Source: an uncultured Acidobacteriota bacterium (GTDB lineage Bacteria; Acidobacteriota; Terriglobia; Bryobacterales; Bryobacteraceae). Taken from it: a stretch of 64,000 nucleotides of DNA. This document shows positions 26,758-36,700 of the stretch, piece by piece. The notes under the pieces are model-generated. The model did not search any database, was not told where the DNA came from, and saw nothing but the letters and a program-made list of their open reading frames with translations. Location of the stretch: the NCBI GenBank assembly GCA_902826685.1, contig CADEFT010000026.1:1-64000 (forward strand), read 5' to 3'. A program made the position numbers and the translations under genes. Numbering within the stretch: the stretch's first letter is position 1; every line of letters starts with the position of its first letter.

Positions 26758-28540
26758 CTCGCTCGCGCTGGCGGTGTGGACGATTCCCGCCCTGCAGGAC
26801 ATCGCCGTTCCCACCGATCCACAGATCCGGCCCGACGGCCAGGGGTACGCCTACACACGCAAGGGCCGCGTTTATACATCTCCCCTCGACGGCGGAGCCG
26901 CCGTCGAAATCGCCCATGGCTCCCGCCCCCGCTGGTCGAAGGATGGCAAGACTCTCGCCTATCTCGGCACCGATGGCCAGGTGCGCGTTGCCGGCCGCAC
27001 GCTCACCCATGCCCCTTCGCCCATCTCTTCCTACGCGCTCGCGGGCGAAGACGTTTTCTACCTCGCCGCCGATCCCGACACCAAGCCCGAACCCGTGATT
27101 CCCGAACAGAATCTGCGCTACTCGCGCCTTTATCGCCAGGCTGCGGCCGGCGACCCGCAGCGCATAGTCAAGGGAGACCGCCACATCGTCGGCTTCGCCC
27201 TCTCACCCGATACCGCCCGCGTCGCTTTCGCCGTGCAGAAAACGCCGCTCAATCGCGATGTCTTCCACGTCGATCTGTTTGAGCTCGATCTGCGCACCGG
27301 CCGCGAGACCGCGCTTGCCGCCCAGCCCGGCCGCGATGCCGACCCCTCCTATTCGCCCGACGGCAAAACCGTCGCGTTCCATTCCCAGGGCGGCACCGTC
27401 AATTATTTCGAAGCCCGCCACGTCGCTCTCGTTCCCTCGGGCGGCGGCGCCATCCGCTATCTCACCCGCAATTCGCCCTACGACGTTTTCCGCGGCGGCA
27501 ATGTTTTCACCTGGGCGCCCGATTCCTCCGCCATCCTCTATACCGCCGGCCGCGGCGTGAAAGACTATCTGGTGTCGCAAAACATCGCCAGCGGCGCCAC
27601 CACCGTGCTCGCCGAACGCATCGCCGGGGCCGCCAGCTTCACGCCCGATCTCACCAAAGCGGTCTTCGCCCAGTCCAGCCCGGTGCGCCCGGCCGAAATC
27701 GCGTCGCTCGAACGCGGCGCCATCCGCCAACTCACACGCCTCCAAAGCCACCTCGAACAGTATCCGAAGATCGTTTCCAAGGTCGTCGAATGGACTTCGC
27801 CCGACGGCCTGAAAGTCGAAGGCGTTCTCTGGCTGCCTTTCCACCACAAGCCCGGCAGCAAGGTGCCTTTGCTGGTCGAACTGCACGGTGGACCCACCGG
27901 TGCCACGCTCGATTCGTTCCCTGTCCCGCGCACCTATCCCACGCAGGTTTTCCTCGAACGCGGCTTCGCCATCCTCTCCCCCAACTTCCGCGGCTCCTCG
28001 AACTACGGCGCCGCGTTCCGCCTCAAGAACGCGCTTTCCCAAGGCATGGGCGACTACCAGGACGTGATGTCCGGCGTCGACTATCTCGTCCACCAGGGCA
28101 TCGCCGATCCCGAAAAGCTCGGTGTCATGGGCTGGTCCTACGGCGGCTATCTCACCGGCGCCACCATCAGCCAGACCACGCGCTTCAAAGCGGCCTCCAT
28201 CGGCGCGCCCGCCACCGATTGGATCACCTACTACGGCCAGTTCGACGGCGCCAAGGAAGTCCTGTGGACCTACTTCGGCGGCACCCCCTGGCAGGTGCCT
28301 GAAAACTACATGCGCCACTCCTACCGGTCCAAACTCAAGGACATTCGAACCCCCAGCCTGCTGCAGGTCGGCTCGCTCGATATCAATCACAACGGCGAGA
28401 TCTACCAGGCGCTGACCGATTCGAACGTGCCTGTCGAATACACCGTCTATCCGCGCGAGCCGCACGGCTTCGTCGAACCCGTCCATCAGCGCGATCTCAT
28501 GGAACGTAACCTGGCATGGTTCATCCGATGGATCCGATGA
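26741..28540 (+). CDS. S9-family peptidase (prolyl oligopeptidase/dipeptidyl-peptidase-like), exported
   Basis: 599 residues if read from the GTG at 26741; the frame is open further up, but that part is a shadow of DUF1501. The GTG start gives a signal peptide (KFSRSSLALAVWTIPAL) and overlaps the upstream gene by 17 bases. An N-terminal seven-bladed beta-propeller (WD40/TolB-like, 'SPDGKTVAFHS') is followed by an alpha/beta-hydrolase domain from about 350. The catalytic triad is visible as S466 in GWSYGGY, D547 in SLDINHNG and H575 in EPHGF. It would cut short peptides in the periplasm or outside the cell. The four-gene operon context suggests processing of a product of the DUF1553/DUF1501 pair or nutrient peptides. 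Confidence 0.9.
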   Translation: MKFSRSSLALAVWTIPALQDIAVPTDPQIRPDGQGYAYTRKGRVYTSPLDGGAAVEIAHGSRPRWSKDGKTLAYLGTDGQVRVAGRTLTHAPSPISSYALAGEDVFYLAADPDTKPEPVIPEQNLRYSRLYRQAAAGDPQRIVKGDRHIVGFALSPDTARVAFAVQKTPLNRDVFHVDLFELDLRTGRETALAAQPGRDADPSYSPDGKTVAFHSQGGTVNYFEARHVALVPSGGGAIRYLTRNSPYDVFRGGNVFTWAPDSSAILYTAGRGVKDYLVSQNIASGATTVLAERIAGAASFTPDLTKAVFAQSSPVRPAEIASLERGAIRQLTRLQSHLEQYPKIVSKVVEWTSPDGLKVEGVLWLPFHHKPGSKVPLLVELHGGPTGATLDSFPVPRTYPTQVFLERGFAILSPNFRGSSNYGAAFRLKNALSQGMGDYQDVMSGVDYLVHQGIADPEKLGVMGWSYGGYLTGATISQTTRFKAASIGAPATDWITYYGQFDGAKEVLWTYFGGTPWQVPENYMRHSYRSKLKDIRTPSLLQVGSLDINHNGEIYQALTDSNVPVEYTVYPREPHGFVEPVHQRDLMERNLAWFIRWIR

Positions 28541-29766
28541 AGCGCCTGACTCTTCTCGTTCTGCTCGTCTCTTCCGGCTGCGCCCGGCGTCTGCCTATTC
28601 CCATACCTTCCGGAGTCGATGCCAAAGAGTATGTCTGGGTCGCCAGGCTCGGCGCCCGCTCGGCCACGCTCGCCTGGGGATCGACCAAAGGTTCCGATTC
28701 CATCGGACGTTCCGCCACCGCCATGGCCGCCGCCGAAGTCGTCCTCAACGGCCGGACCCTGCCTCCGTCGGACCACAACTTTCGCGACATCGACCAACTC
28801 GATCCCGATACGGAATACAACTACGCCGTGCGCCTCAGCGGCCGCCAGATCGGCAATGGATCGTTCCGGACCTGGCCGTCCGATTCTCAAAAACTGACCT
28901 TCTTCGTCATCGGCGACTACGGCAACGATTCGCCCGCGCAATACCGCGTCGCGACCGCCATGCGCCTGGCGATGGAGCAGTCCGCCGACCCGGTCCGCTT
29001 CGTCATCACCACCGGCGACAACGTCTACGGCGATATCTCAAGCGACGCACAGTGGGACGCGAAATTCTTTCATCCTTACCGCCCGCTGATCGCGCGTATT
29101 CCCTTCTATGCCAGCCCCGGCAACCACGATGGCGACGAAAGCCAGATCGCCAGTAATCTCACCCTCTACCTCGATAACTTCTTTTTTCCTTCGAAACCGC
29201 CCGCCGGCACCCACGCCGTGTACAGCTTCCGCTATGGCGCGCTGGCGGAATTCTTCGCGCTCGATTCCACCGAGAACACCCCGGCCGGCCGGCAAAAGAA
29301 TTACACCCCCGATGGCCCACAGTCGCGCTGGCTCGCCGCGAGCCTCCCCGCTTCCACGGCCACCTGGAAGATTCCCTACTTCCACCATCCCATCTGGAGC
29401 GCCGGCCCCACGCACGTCGCCAAACGCGGCGTCGATGGAGGCCGCAGCCTCACCCACTGGGCCGATCTTTTTGAACGCAGCAACGTGGCCGTCGTCTTCA
29501 GCGGACATGAACACAACCTGCAGTACACCGACGCCGCCCGCACCGGCGGCACGCTCTACGTCGTGAGCGGAGCCGGTGGCGAACTGCGCTCCAACGCCAG
29601 CGAGGCGTCCCGCCGCGAACACTTCATCGCCGACGCCGCGTCCCAGGTTCATTTCCTCAAAGTCGAAATCGACGGACGCGCCATGCGCATTCACCCCCTC
29701 ACGCTCGGCGCTCAAGGCGGACTCGAACCGGTGGCCGCGCCCCTTGCGGTTCCCGCCCGCTTTTGA
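28537..29766 (+). CDS. Purple-acid-phosphatase-like metallophosphoesterase, probable lipoprotein
   Basis: 409 residues. The ATG at 28537 overlaps the peptidase stop (ATGA), and two further in-frame ATGs lie just upstream. The leader ends VSSGC with Cys15 as a possible lipid-attachment site (the lipobox is not canonical). A fibronectin-III-like domain sits at about 30-115 and the catalytic domain follows with the metallophosphoesterase motifs GDYG, GDNVY, GNHD, a 'YFHHPIWS' segment and SGHEHN, in the order of purple acid phosphatases. It probably hydrolyses phosphate esters at the outer face of the membrane. It is the last gene of the operon that began at 22712. Confidence 0.87.
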   Translation: MKRLTLLVLLVSSGCARRLPIPIPSGVDAKEYVWVARLGARSATLAWGSTKGSDSIGRSATAMAAAEVVLNGRTLPPSDHNFRDIDQLDPDTEYNYAVRLSGRQIGNGSFRTWPSDSQKLTFFVIGDYGNDSPAQYRVATAMRLAMEQSADPVRFVITTGDNVYGDISSDAQWDAKFFHPYRPLIARIPFYASPGNHDGDESQIASNLTLYLDNFFFPSKPPAGTHAVYSFRYGALAEFFALDSTENTPAGRQKNYTPDGPQSRWLAASLPASTATWKIPYFHHPIWSAGPTHVAKRGVDGGRSLTHWADLFERSNVAVVFSGHEHNLQYTDAARTGGTLYVVSGAGGELRSNASEASRREHFIADAASQVHFLKVEIDGRAMRIHPLTLGAQGGLEPVAAPLAVPARF

Positions 29767-29772
29767 GGAACC

Positions 29773-29841
29773 GCGAACAACGGAGACCGGCGCGAGCTTT
29801 GGTTCCTGATGTTTTGGAGGACCGCGCCGGTCCCTGTTCGC
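29773..29841. other. Long imperfect inverted repeat after the phosphoesterase gene
   Basis: GCGAACA at 29773-29779 pairs with TGTTCGC at 29835-29841, and GACCGGCGCG at 29785-29794 pairs with CGCGCCGGTC at 29823-29832. This gives a stem of 7 + 10 base pairs with an internal bulge and a 28-base loop. It lies 7 bases after the stop at 29766 and well before the next ATG (29905). It may act as a factor-dependent terminator or mRNA-stabilising structure. No U-tract follows, so an ordinary intrinsic terminator is unlikely. Confidence 0.55.
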
Positions 29842-29848
29842 TTCTAAG

Positions 29849-29877
29849 TTGAACTCCCTTTGCATCGGTGCTAGTCT
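29849..29877 (+). promoter_or_regulatory. Putative promoter for the receptor gene at 29905
   Basis: TTGAAC (29849-29854), a 17-base spacer, TAGTCT (29872-29877). The match to the -35/-10 consensus is moderate, and the position (27 bases before the ATG, just after the inverted repeat) is plausible. Confidence 0.3.
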
Positions 29878-29904
29878 TGGACGGCGTTGCTTCAGGAGCT
29901 AACC

Positions 29905-32900
29905 ATGCGCTTATCCTTCTGTCTCTCTGCCTTCACCTTCCTCGTTTCCCTTGCCTCGGCCCAGATTCGATCCGGCACTATTGTGGGCAAAGTAAGCGAT
30001 TCCAGCGGCGCGGCGGTCGTCGGGGTTGAAGTAACGGTACGGGAAATCAATACCAATGCCATCTTTACCGTAGAGACGAAAGAAACCGGCGAGTATCTGG
30101 CTCCTTATTTGCAGTTCGGCAGCTACGAGGTCAAGGCCAAAAAGGACGGCTTCAAGGCCGTCACACAGACCGGCATCAACCTCACCACGGCGCAAACGGC
30201 CCGCGTCGACATCGTGCTTGAAGTAGGCGCGGTCGAAACGTCGGTCTCGGTGGTGGCCAACGTGGTGGAACTGCAAACCGAGTCGAGCCGGGTCACCAAC
30301 GCCGTCTCCGAGCAGGTCATCAAGTCCATTCCCAACATCAACAACAATCCGCTCAACTACGCCGTGCTCCAGCAAGGCGTGGTGGCGCGCGCGGCGATGA
30401 ACGACACCCAGTCCGCCCAGAGCTTCGGAATCGGCACCGAGGGACGCCGCACGTTCTCCAATTTCCAAATAAACGGCGGCCAGTCGTTCGGTAACGACGT
30501 ACAACTGGATGGCGTTTCCATTCAGGCTTCGGCCTGGAACGAGGTGGCCGTGATGCCCAATACCGAGGGCGTGCAGGAAGTGAAAACCACCATCAACAAC
30601 ATGTCGGCCGAGTATGGCCGCAGCCAAGGCACGGTGATCATCACCACCAAGAGCGGGACCAATGAGTTTCACGGCTCGGGCCAGTTCCGTTTGCGCAATG
30701 AGGCGCTGAATGCGAACCGCTTCGAGAACAACGCCAACCAGCCCTACGTACCCCGTCTGCCGTTTAAGCAGCAAGGGTATTCGGCCACGTTCGGCGGGCC
30801 CGTGGTGTTGCCCAAACTCTATAACGGCAAAGACCGCACGTTCTTCTTCACCAGCTACGAGGGATTCCGCTTCAATCAGGCGCTGGACTACTTCCGGACG
30901 GTGCCCACCGCGGCCGAGCGGTCCGGCAATTTCAGCAACTCCCTGGCGCAGGTGGGCGGCGCGTTTGTCCCGGTGTCCGTATTCGATCCTTTCAACGTCA
31001 CGCCCGTGGCCGGAGTTTCCGGCCAGTGGCGGCCGAATCCATTCCCCAACGGCATCGTTCCGGCCAGCCGCATCAACCAGCAATTCGCCCGAATGGTCAA
31101 CCAGTTTCCGCTTCCCAATCGCACACCGGACGACGTTCGCGGCTTGAACAATTTTTACAATCGCATGGTGCGGAGATTTAAACGCGACGCGATCAATGCC
31201 CGCGTCGATCACCGCATGTCCGCTCACTCGCTCTATGGCACGTTCGGGTCCAACATCGGGTCGATCGACTCGCCCAACGGCTGGGGCGAGGGGACCCGCG
31301 CGTTCACCACGCAGGGAGGATTCATCGGCGGGGTGAACGGCGACCGCAACTACTACGGCTCGATCGGCGATACCTGGGTCATCAACCCCACCACGGTGGC
31401 GGACCTGCGCGTCGGCCTGACGCGTGTCGCGGCCGAGAACCGCTCGCAAACCTACAGCGACCTGAACTTCACCGAACTCGGTGTACCCTCGTCGTTCCTC
31501 GGCGCGCCCGGCCTGGCCGGCGCCTTCCCCGAATGGAATCAAGGCGGCGGCGGCTGGAACCTGGCAAGCGGCCTGAACAACACCGGCTACCTTGCCAAAA
31601 TCGAGCGCCAGACAAATTGGAACATCGTCGGCTCGGTGACCAAGACGGTGGGAAAGTGGACCCATAAGTTCGGCGGTGAATTCCGTAACTACCTTTCCAA
31701 TTACTCCGATGCACGCGGATCCTTCTGGTTCCGCTCGGCGGCCAACTTCACGGCGGGTAACATCATTCAGGCGCAAGGCCAGACCGTGAACGTGGTAACA
31801 GCGGAACAATCCGGATCGCCGATTGCCGCCGCTCTGCTCGGGGCGGGCGACATCCAGGCGGGAGAGAATGCCGTGCTGCTGGCGCTGTCGGCCAAATACG
31901 CGGCCTTTTACGCGCAGAGCGACTGGCGAGCCACCAGCCGCCTGACCGTAAATCTGGGGCTGCGCTACGACCTGCAGCAGGCGCCAAGCGAACGCTATAA
32001 CCGTATCTCCAGCTACAGCTATCGCGGTAACAATCCCTTCGGCGCGGCCGGGAATTTCATGTTCCCCGGCAACAACGGCATTGGCAAGAGCCTTTACAGC
32101 ATGCCACTCGATAACCTGGGCCCCCGTCTCGGGCTGGCCTACCGGGTGACCGATACGTGGGTGGTTCGTTCCGGCTTCGGCGTCACTTACACTCCTTCGA
32201 ACACCGGTTACTTCGGCGGCCCCTATTACTTCGGAGCGCAAAATTTCGTCGACCGCACCAATCAGCCAATTGCCGGGCAATATGGATCGAACCCGCAAGG
32301 CGCACTGGTGGCGCCCTACAACCGCGTAACCGAATTAATAACCGCCATCGGCTCGAATCGAAACGCCCCTCAGTACTACGGCGACGGCTCGAACGAGCCC
32401 CGCTTCGACTACGACACGATGAAGAACGGCAAGATTCTGCAATGGAACCTCTTTGTCGAGCGCAAGCTGGGCCAACAGTGGCTCGCCCAGATCGGTTATT
32501 CGGGCGCGCGTGGCTACCACCTGCAACTTGGCCGCTACAACGTCAACAGCGATCAGGACCTGCCCGATTCCCTCCTGCAGACCTGGCGCAGCCAGTACAT
32601 TGCCAGCAACGGAACCAATCCGGCCAACCAGCAGGTGCTGAACACGTATCAACCCTCCACGGGCGCGCGCCTGCCTTTCAACGGCGTTTTCGCCAACCCC
32701 ACCGTTCCGTTGCGCAACACCCTGCTGCCCTACACGCTCAATCCGAACAACCTGATCGGGGCTCCGCAGGGTTACTACACCTACAACGCCCTGATGACGC
32801 AGATACAAAGGAATTTCTCGAAGGGCCTGCTGTTCAGCGTGCACTACACCTGGTCCCGCACCATAGAGAACTGGTTCGGCGAGGCGCAGGGCAATAATTT

Positions 32901-33693
32901 CGCCGAAAACGCCGGCACCGCGCCCGCGACGCTCGACCGCCGGAACCTTTCCAACAGCTACTACATTTCACCGAACGACATCCCGCATCGCGTGGTGGCG
33001 ACGTGGGTGTGGACTCCGCCGGTCGGCAAGGGCCGTTCGCTCGACTTCAACAACCGGTTCGCCAACGTCGTGCTGGGCGGCTGGAATGTCGGCGGAACGT
33101 TCATCGCGCAGTCCGGCCAACCCCAGCAGGGCTTCACCGGGGCAACCGGGTCGTTGACCGGATTAGGCGACCGTTTGGCGGGTGTGCCCGTGGAAGTGCC
33201 GAAGGAACTTCAGCGTTGGTACAACAGCGCCAGCACCGCCGACCGGACGGTGAGGCTGCCCAGCGGACGCAGCGTCACGGTCTGCCGCTATTGCTTCCTC
33301 AAGTACAGCGCGGATGCCTTCAGCGGGCGTCTGGTCACCACAGCCAACGGCGGCGTTCAACCGGATATCTACTGGTTCGGCTCGGCGGCGCTACGCTATG
33401 GCGACATTCGCGGAAACGGCCGGTGGAACGTGAACATGAGCCTGCAGAAAGAGATTCCGATTCGCGAACGCTTGCAGTTGCAGTTCTCGGCGGAAGCTTC
33501 CAATCTTTTCAACAACACGCAGTTCCGGCCCCAAATGACCGCCGGACTCGGGAGCACATTCACGGCCGTCAGCGCCGCTCAGGCGGCTCAAGGGATCAAG
33601 CCCGGCATGATCCAGAACGACAACTTCGGCACCTGGGGGATGACGACGTTCGATCCGCGCCAGGTCGAACTGCGGCTCCGGTTGCGATTCTAG
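29905..33693 (+). CDS. Oar-like TonB-dependent outer-membrane receptor (largest copy)
   Basis: 1262 residues from the ATG at 29905, with CAGGAGCT at 29893-29899; a TTG at 29887 is an unlikely alternative. Signal peptide (MRLSFCLSAFTFLVSLASAQ), CarboxypepD_reg domain at about 20-105, plug to about 270, and a beta-barrel ending LRLRLRF. A two-cysteine segment (VTVCRYCFLKYSADAF) in the late barrel is unusual for these receptors. It is about 180-200 residues longer than its window neighbours, mostly in barrel loops. It lies on the same strand as the receptor at 33785, separated by about 91 bases. Confidence 0.9.
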   Translation: MRLSFCLSAFTFLVSLASAQIRSGTIVGKVSDSSGAAVVGVEVTVREINTNAIFTVETKETGEYLAPYLQFGSYEVKAKKDGFKAVTQTGINLTTAQTARVDIVLEVGAVETSVSVVANVVELQTESSRVTNAVSEQVIKSIPNINNNPLNYAVLQQGVVARAAMNDTQSAQSFGIGTEGRRTFSNFQINGGQSFGNDVQLDGVSIQASAWNEVAVMPNTEGVQEVKTTINNMSAEYGRSQGTVIITTKSGTNEFHGSGQFRLRNEALNANRFENNANQPYVPRLPFKQQGYSATFGGPVVLPKLYNGKDRTFFFTSYEGFRFNQALDYFRTVPTAAERSGNFSNSLAQVGGAFVPVSVFDPFNVTPVAGVSGQWRPNPFPNGIVPASRINQQFARMVNQFPLPNRTPDDVRGLNNFYNRMVRRFKRDAINARVDHRMSAHSLYGTFGSNIGSIDSPNGWGEGTRAFTTQGGFIGGVNGDRNYYGSIGDTWVINPTTVADLRVGLTRVAAENRSQTYSDLNFTELGVPSSFLGAPGLAGAFPEWNQGGGGWNLASGLNNTGYLAKIERQTNWNIVGSVTKTVGKWTHKFGGEFRNYLSNYSDARGSFWFRSAANFTAGNIIQAQGQTVNVVTAEQSGSPIAAALLGAGDIQAGENAVLLALSAKYAAFYAQSDWRATSRLTVNLGLRYDLQQAPSERYNRISSYSYRGNNPFGAAGNFMFPGNNGIGKSLYSMPLDNLGPRLGLAYRVTDTWVVRSGFGVTYTPSNTGYFGGPYYFGAQNFVDRTNQPIAGQYGSNPQGALVAPYNRVTELITAIGSNRNAPQYYGDGSNEPRFDYDTMKNGKILQWNLFVERKLGQQWLAQIGYSGARGYHLQLGRYNVNSDQDLPDSLLQTWRSQYIASNGTNPANQQVLNTYQPSTGARLPFNGVFANPTVPLRNTLLPYTLNPNNLIGAPQGYYTYNALMTQIQRNFSKGLLFSVHYTWSRTIENWFGEAQGNNFAENAGTAPATLDRRNLSNSYYISPNDIPHRVVATWVWTPPVGKGRSLDFNNRFANVVLGGWNVGGTFIAQSGQPQQGFTGATGSLTGLGDRLAGVPVEVPKELQRWYNSASTADRTVRLPSGRSVTVCRYCFLKYSADAFSGRLVTTANGGVQPDIYWFGSAALRYGDIRGNGRWNVNMSLQKEIPIRERLQLQFSAEASNLFNNTQFRPQMTAGLGSTFTAVSAAQAAQGIKPGMIQNDNFGTWGMTTFDPRQVELRLRLRF

Positions 33694-33722
33694 ACGCCGC
33701 CGTTCGCTTCATCTTGCGCTCC

Positions 33723-33751
33723 TTGAATCCCGCAACGGGATGATATAGGCT
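33723..33751 (+). promoter_or_regulatory. Weak putative promoter for the receptor gene at 33785
   Basis: TTGAAT (33723-33728), a 17-base spacer, TAGGCT (33746-33751). An alternative -10, TATAGG, would have a shorter spacer. The spacer holds a small TCCCG/CGGGA inverted repeat. The evidence is only a modest consensus match. Confidence 0.25.
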
Positions 33752-33784
33752 TTATTGCTACTGCCTAAGGGGGGCAACGCTGGG

Positions 33785-36700
33785 ATGTCACTCTCTCGCA
33801 ATCTGCACTTTGTGCTTCTTTCCGTTTTGGCCACTGTGCTCGAAGGCCAGGAAACCACCGGCTCCATCGTCGGCGTCGTGCGCGATGCCAGCGGCTCGGT
33901 GGTCACCGGAGCGCAAATCACCGTCACCCGGTCCGACACCGGAACCGAATCCCGCACCACCACAGACGATCAGGGCAACTATCAGTTGCCGCTATTGCGC
34001 GCCGGCGTCTACAAGCTCACCGCCGAGCTTTCCGGCTTCCAGAAACTGCAGCGCGACAACGTCGTCGTCAACACCACCGAGCGCTCCCGCGTCGATCTCA
34101 CCCTCAGCGTCGGTTCGGTCACCGAGACCGTTTCCGTTACCGCCGAAACGCCCCTGCTGCAGAGCGAGAAAGCGACCATCGGCCAAGTAGTGGAGCAGCG
34201 CACCATTCAATCCATCCCGCTCGCCACTCGCAATTTCACCCAGATCCTCGGCACCTCGGCCGGTGTCGTCGGCGCCATCTTCAACGCCGATAACCCCGGC
34301 ACCGGTTCGGATTCGGTGAGCGTGAACGGCGGCCGCCGCGGCTCCAATAACCTGCTGGTCGATGGCGTTCCCACCACCAATCCGCTCAATAACGCGCCCG
34401 ACGGCGACGGCACCCCTTCCATCGAATTCCTCAGCGAGTTCAAGGTGCTCACCAGCCTTTACAGCGCCGAATATGGCCGCAATCTGGGATCGGTGATCAA
34501 CGTCACCACGCGCTCCGGCACCAACGGCCTGCATGGCACCGCCTACGAATTCCTGCGCAATACCGCGTTGAACGCCCGCCCCTTCTTCAGCCCGCGCCGC
34601 GGCCAGAACAACCAGAATCAGTTTGGCGCCAACATCAGCGGACCCGCCATCATTCCCAAGATTTACAACGGCAAGGATCGTACGTTCTTCTTCGCCGGCT
34701 GGGAGAGCTCGCGCCAGTTGAACGCCAATTCGACGGCGGCTGCGATTGTGCGCGTTGTGCCGACTCTGGCCATGCGCGACGGCAACTTCAGTGGCGCCCG
34801 AACCATTACCGACCCCTCCACCGGACAGCCCTTTCCGGGCAACGTCATCCCCACCTCACGCATTAACGCCATTTCCAAGGCCATCCAGGACCAGTTCATC
34901 CCCCAGCCCAACTTCATTTCCGGCGCCAGCAATTTCTTCGCCGCCCGCTCCATCGCCACCAACATCGACCAGTACACCTTCCGCATCGACCATCGCATCA
35001 GCGATAAAGACACCATCTTCGGCCGCTGGTTTGAAAGCTGGCAGAAGGATATCTCCCCCTTCGGCGCTGGATTGCCCGGCTTCGGCCAGAACGCCAATCG
35101 CCAGAAGCATTCGGGCCAGGTTACCTACACCCGCGTCTTTTCCGCCGCCCACGTGCTCGAAGGCCGCTTCGGATTCGACAACACCGATCAGTTCATCAGT
35201 TTCGAAAACGACGTCAACCCCACCACGCTCGGCTTCCGGCCGCTGCCGGTGACTTTGATTCAGGGCCTGCCCCGCGTCGACATCGTCAACTACGTCACCT
35301 TCGGCAATACCAACAACTGGACCGACCTCATCAAGCGCTACACCATGGGCGCCACCATGACCTGGGCGAAATCGAAGCACAACGTCCGCTATGGCGGGGA
35401 ATTGCAAATTCAGCCCATGAATCCCCAGAACGCGCAGGAGTCGCGCGGTTCCTGGCGTTACGACGCCGCCGCCACCGGCGACGAGTATGCCGATTTCCTG
35501 CTCAGCCAGCCGCGCCTCAAAACGTTTGCCGCCGGGCCCGGCCAGATGCACATGAAGGATCACGTCCTTTCCTTCTTCATCAACGACGACTGGAAGGCAA
35601 CCAATAAACTGACGGTGAACGCCGGCATGCGCTACGAAGCCCACTTCCACCCAGGCGGCACCGACCTCGATTTCGTCAGCTTCTGGCCACAGCGTTACAC
35701 CGGCGTCGGGTCGCTTGAAAGCTCCGGCATGATCCAGGCCAACCGCAACGGCATCCCGCCCACCACCATCTTCGGCGATTGGAATAACCTCGCCCCGCGC
35801 ATCGGCATCGCCTACCGGCCTTCCGATAACTGGGTGATCCGCACCGGCGCCGGCCTGTTCTTCGATCTGCGCTCCGGCCAGACGGCGCAGGCGTTCTTCG
35901 GTAACCCGCCCGTGTTCACGCGCACCACGCGCGATTGCCGCGTAGCCGGCAGCGGCTGCACGATGACGACACCGGATAACTGGACCTTCGTCGATCCCGG
36001 CTACGACGCCAACAACATCCCGTTCCCGGTGCGGCCCACGGACTCGCTCGTCATCGGCGCCATCGAACCCAATACCAAGACCGACAACGCCTATCAGTAC
36101 AACTTCAGCCTCCAGCGCCAGCTTCCCCGCAACGTCCTTCTGGAAGCGGCCTACGTCGGAACCAAGGGCACCCACCTGATCGCGCGCCGCAATCTGAATC
36201 CTTTGATTCCTCTCTCCGGCGGCGTTCTCCAGCGCGCCTTCCCCGGCTTCGGCGACATTTTTGCCACCGGCCAGAACGGCAGCTCCACGTTCCATTCCTT
36301 CCAGTTCACCTTCCGCCAGCGCATCGGCACGGCCAATATTCAGGCCGCCTATACGCTCGGCAAAACGCTCGGCAATGGCGACGACGGCGCCCGCTTCCAG
36401 ACCAACATCTTCCGCACGCCCTGGAACGATTTCTCCCGCGCCAAAGGACCGGCCAATTTCGACCGGCGCCACCGTCTGGCGTTGACGTTCGTGCAGGACC
36501 TTCCCAACAAGTTCGCCGGAGGCGCCGGTAAGTTCCTGTTCAACAACTGGTCGCTCAACGGCTTCTTCGTCACCCAGACCGGCAACCCGATCACGGTCAT
36601 CAACAGCACCAGCGGCCTCGATCTGGGCGGTATCGCCACCGACGTCGCCGGCGCCTTCAACTCCGACGTGGTCGCCGGAGCCGCTCTCACCACCGGCGGC

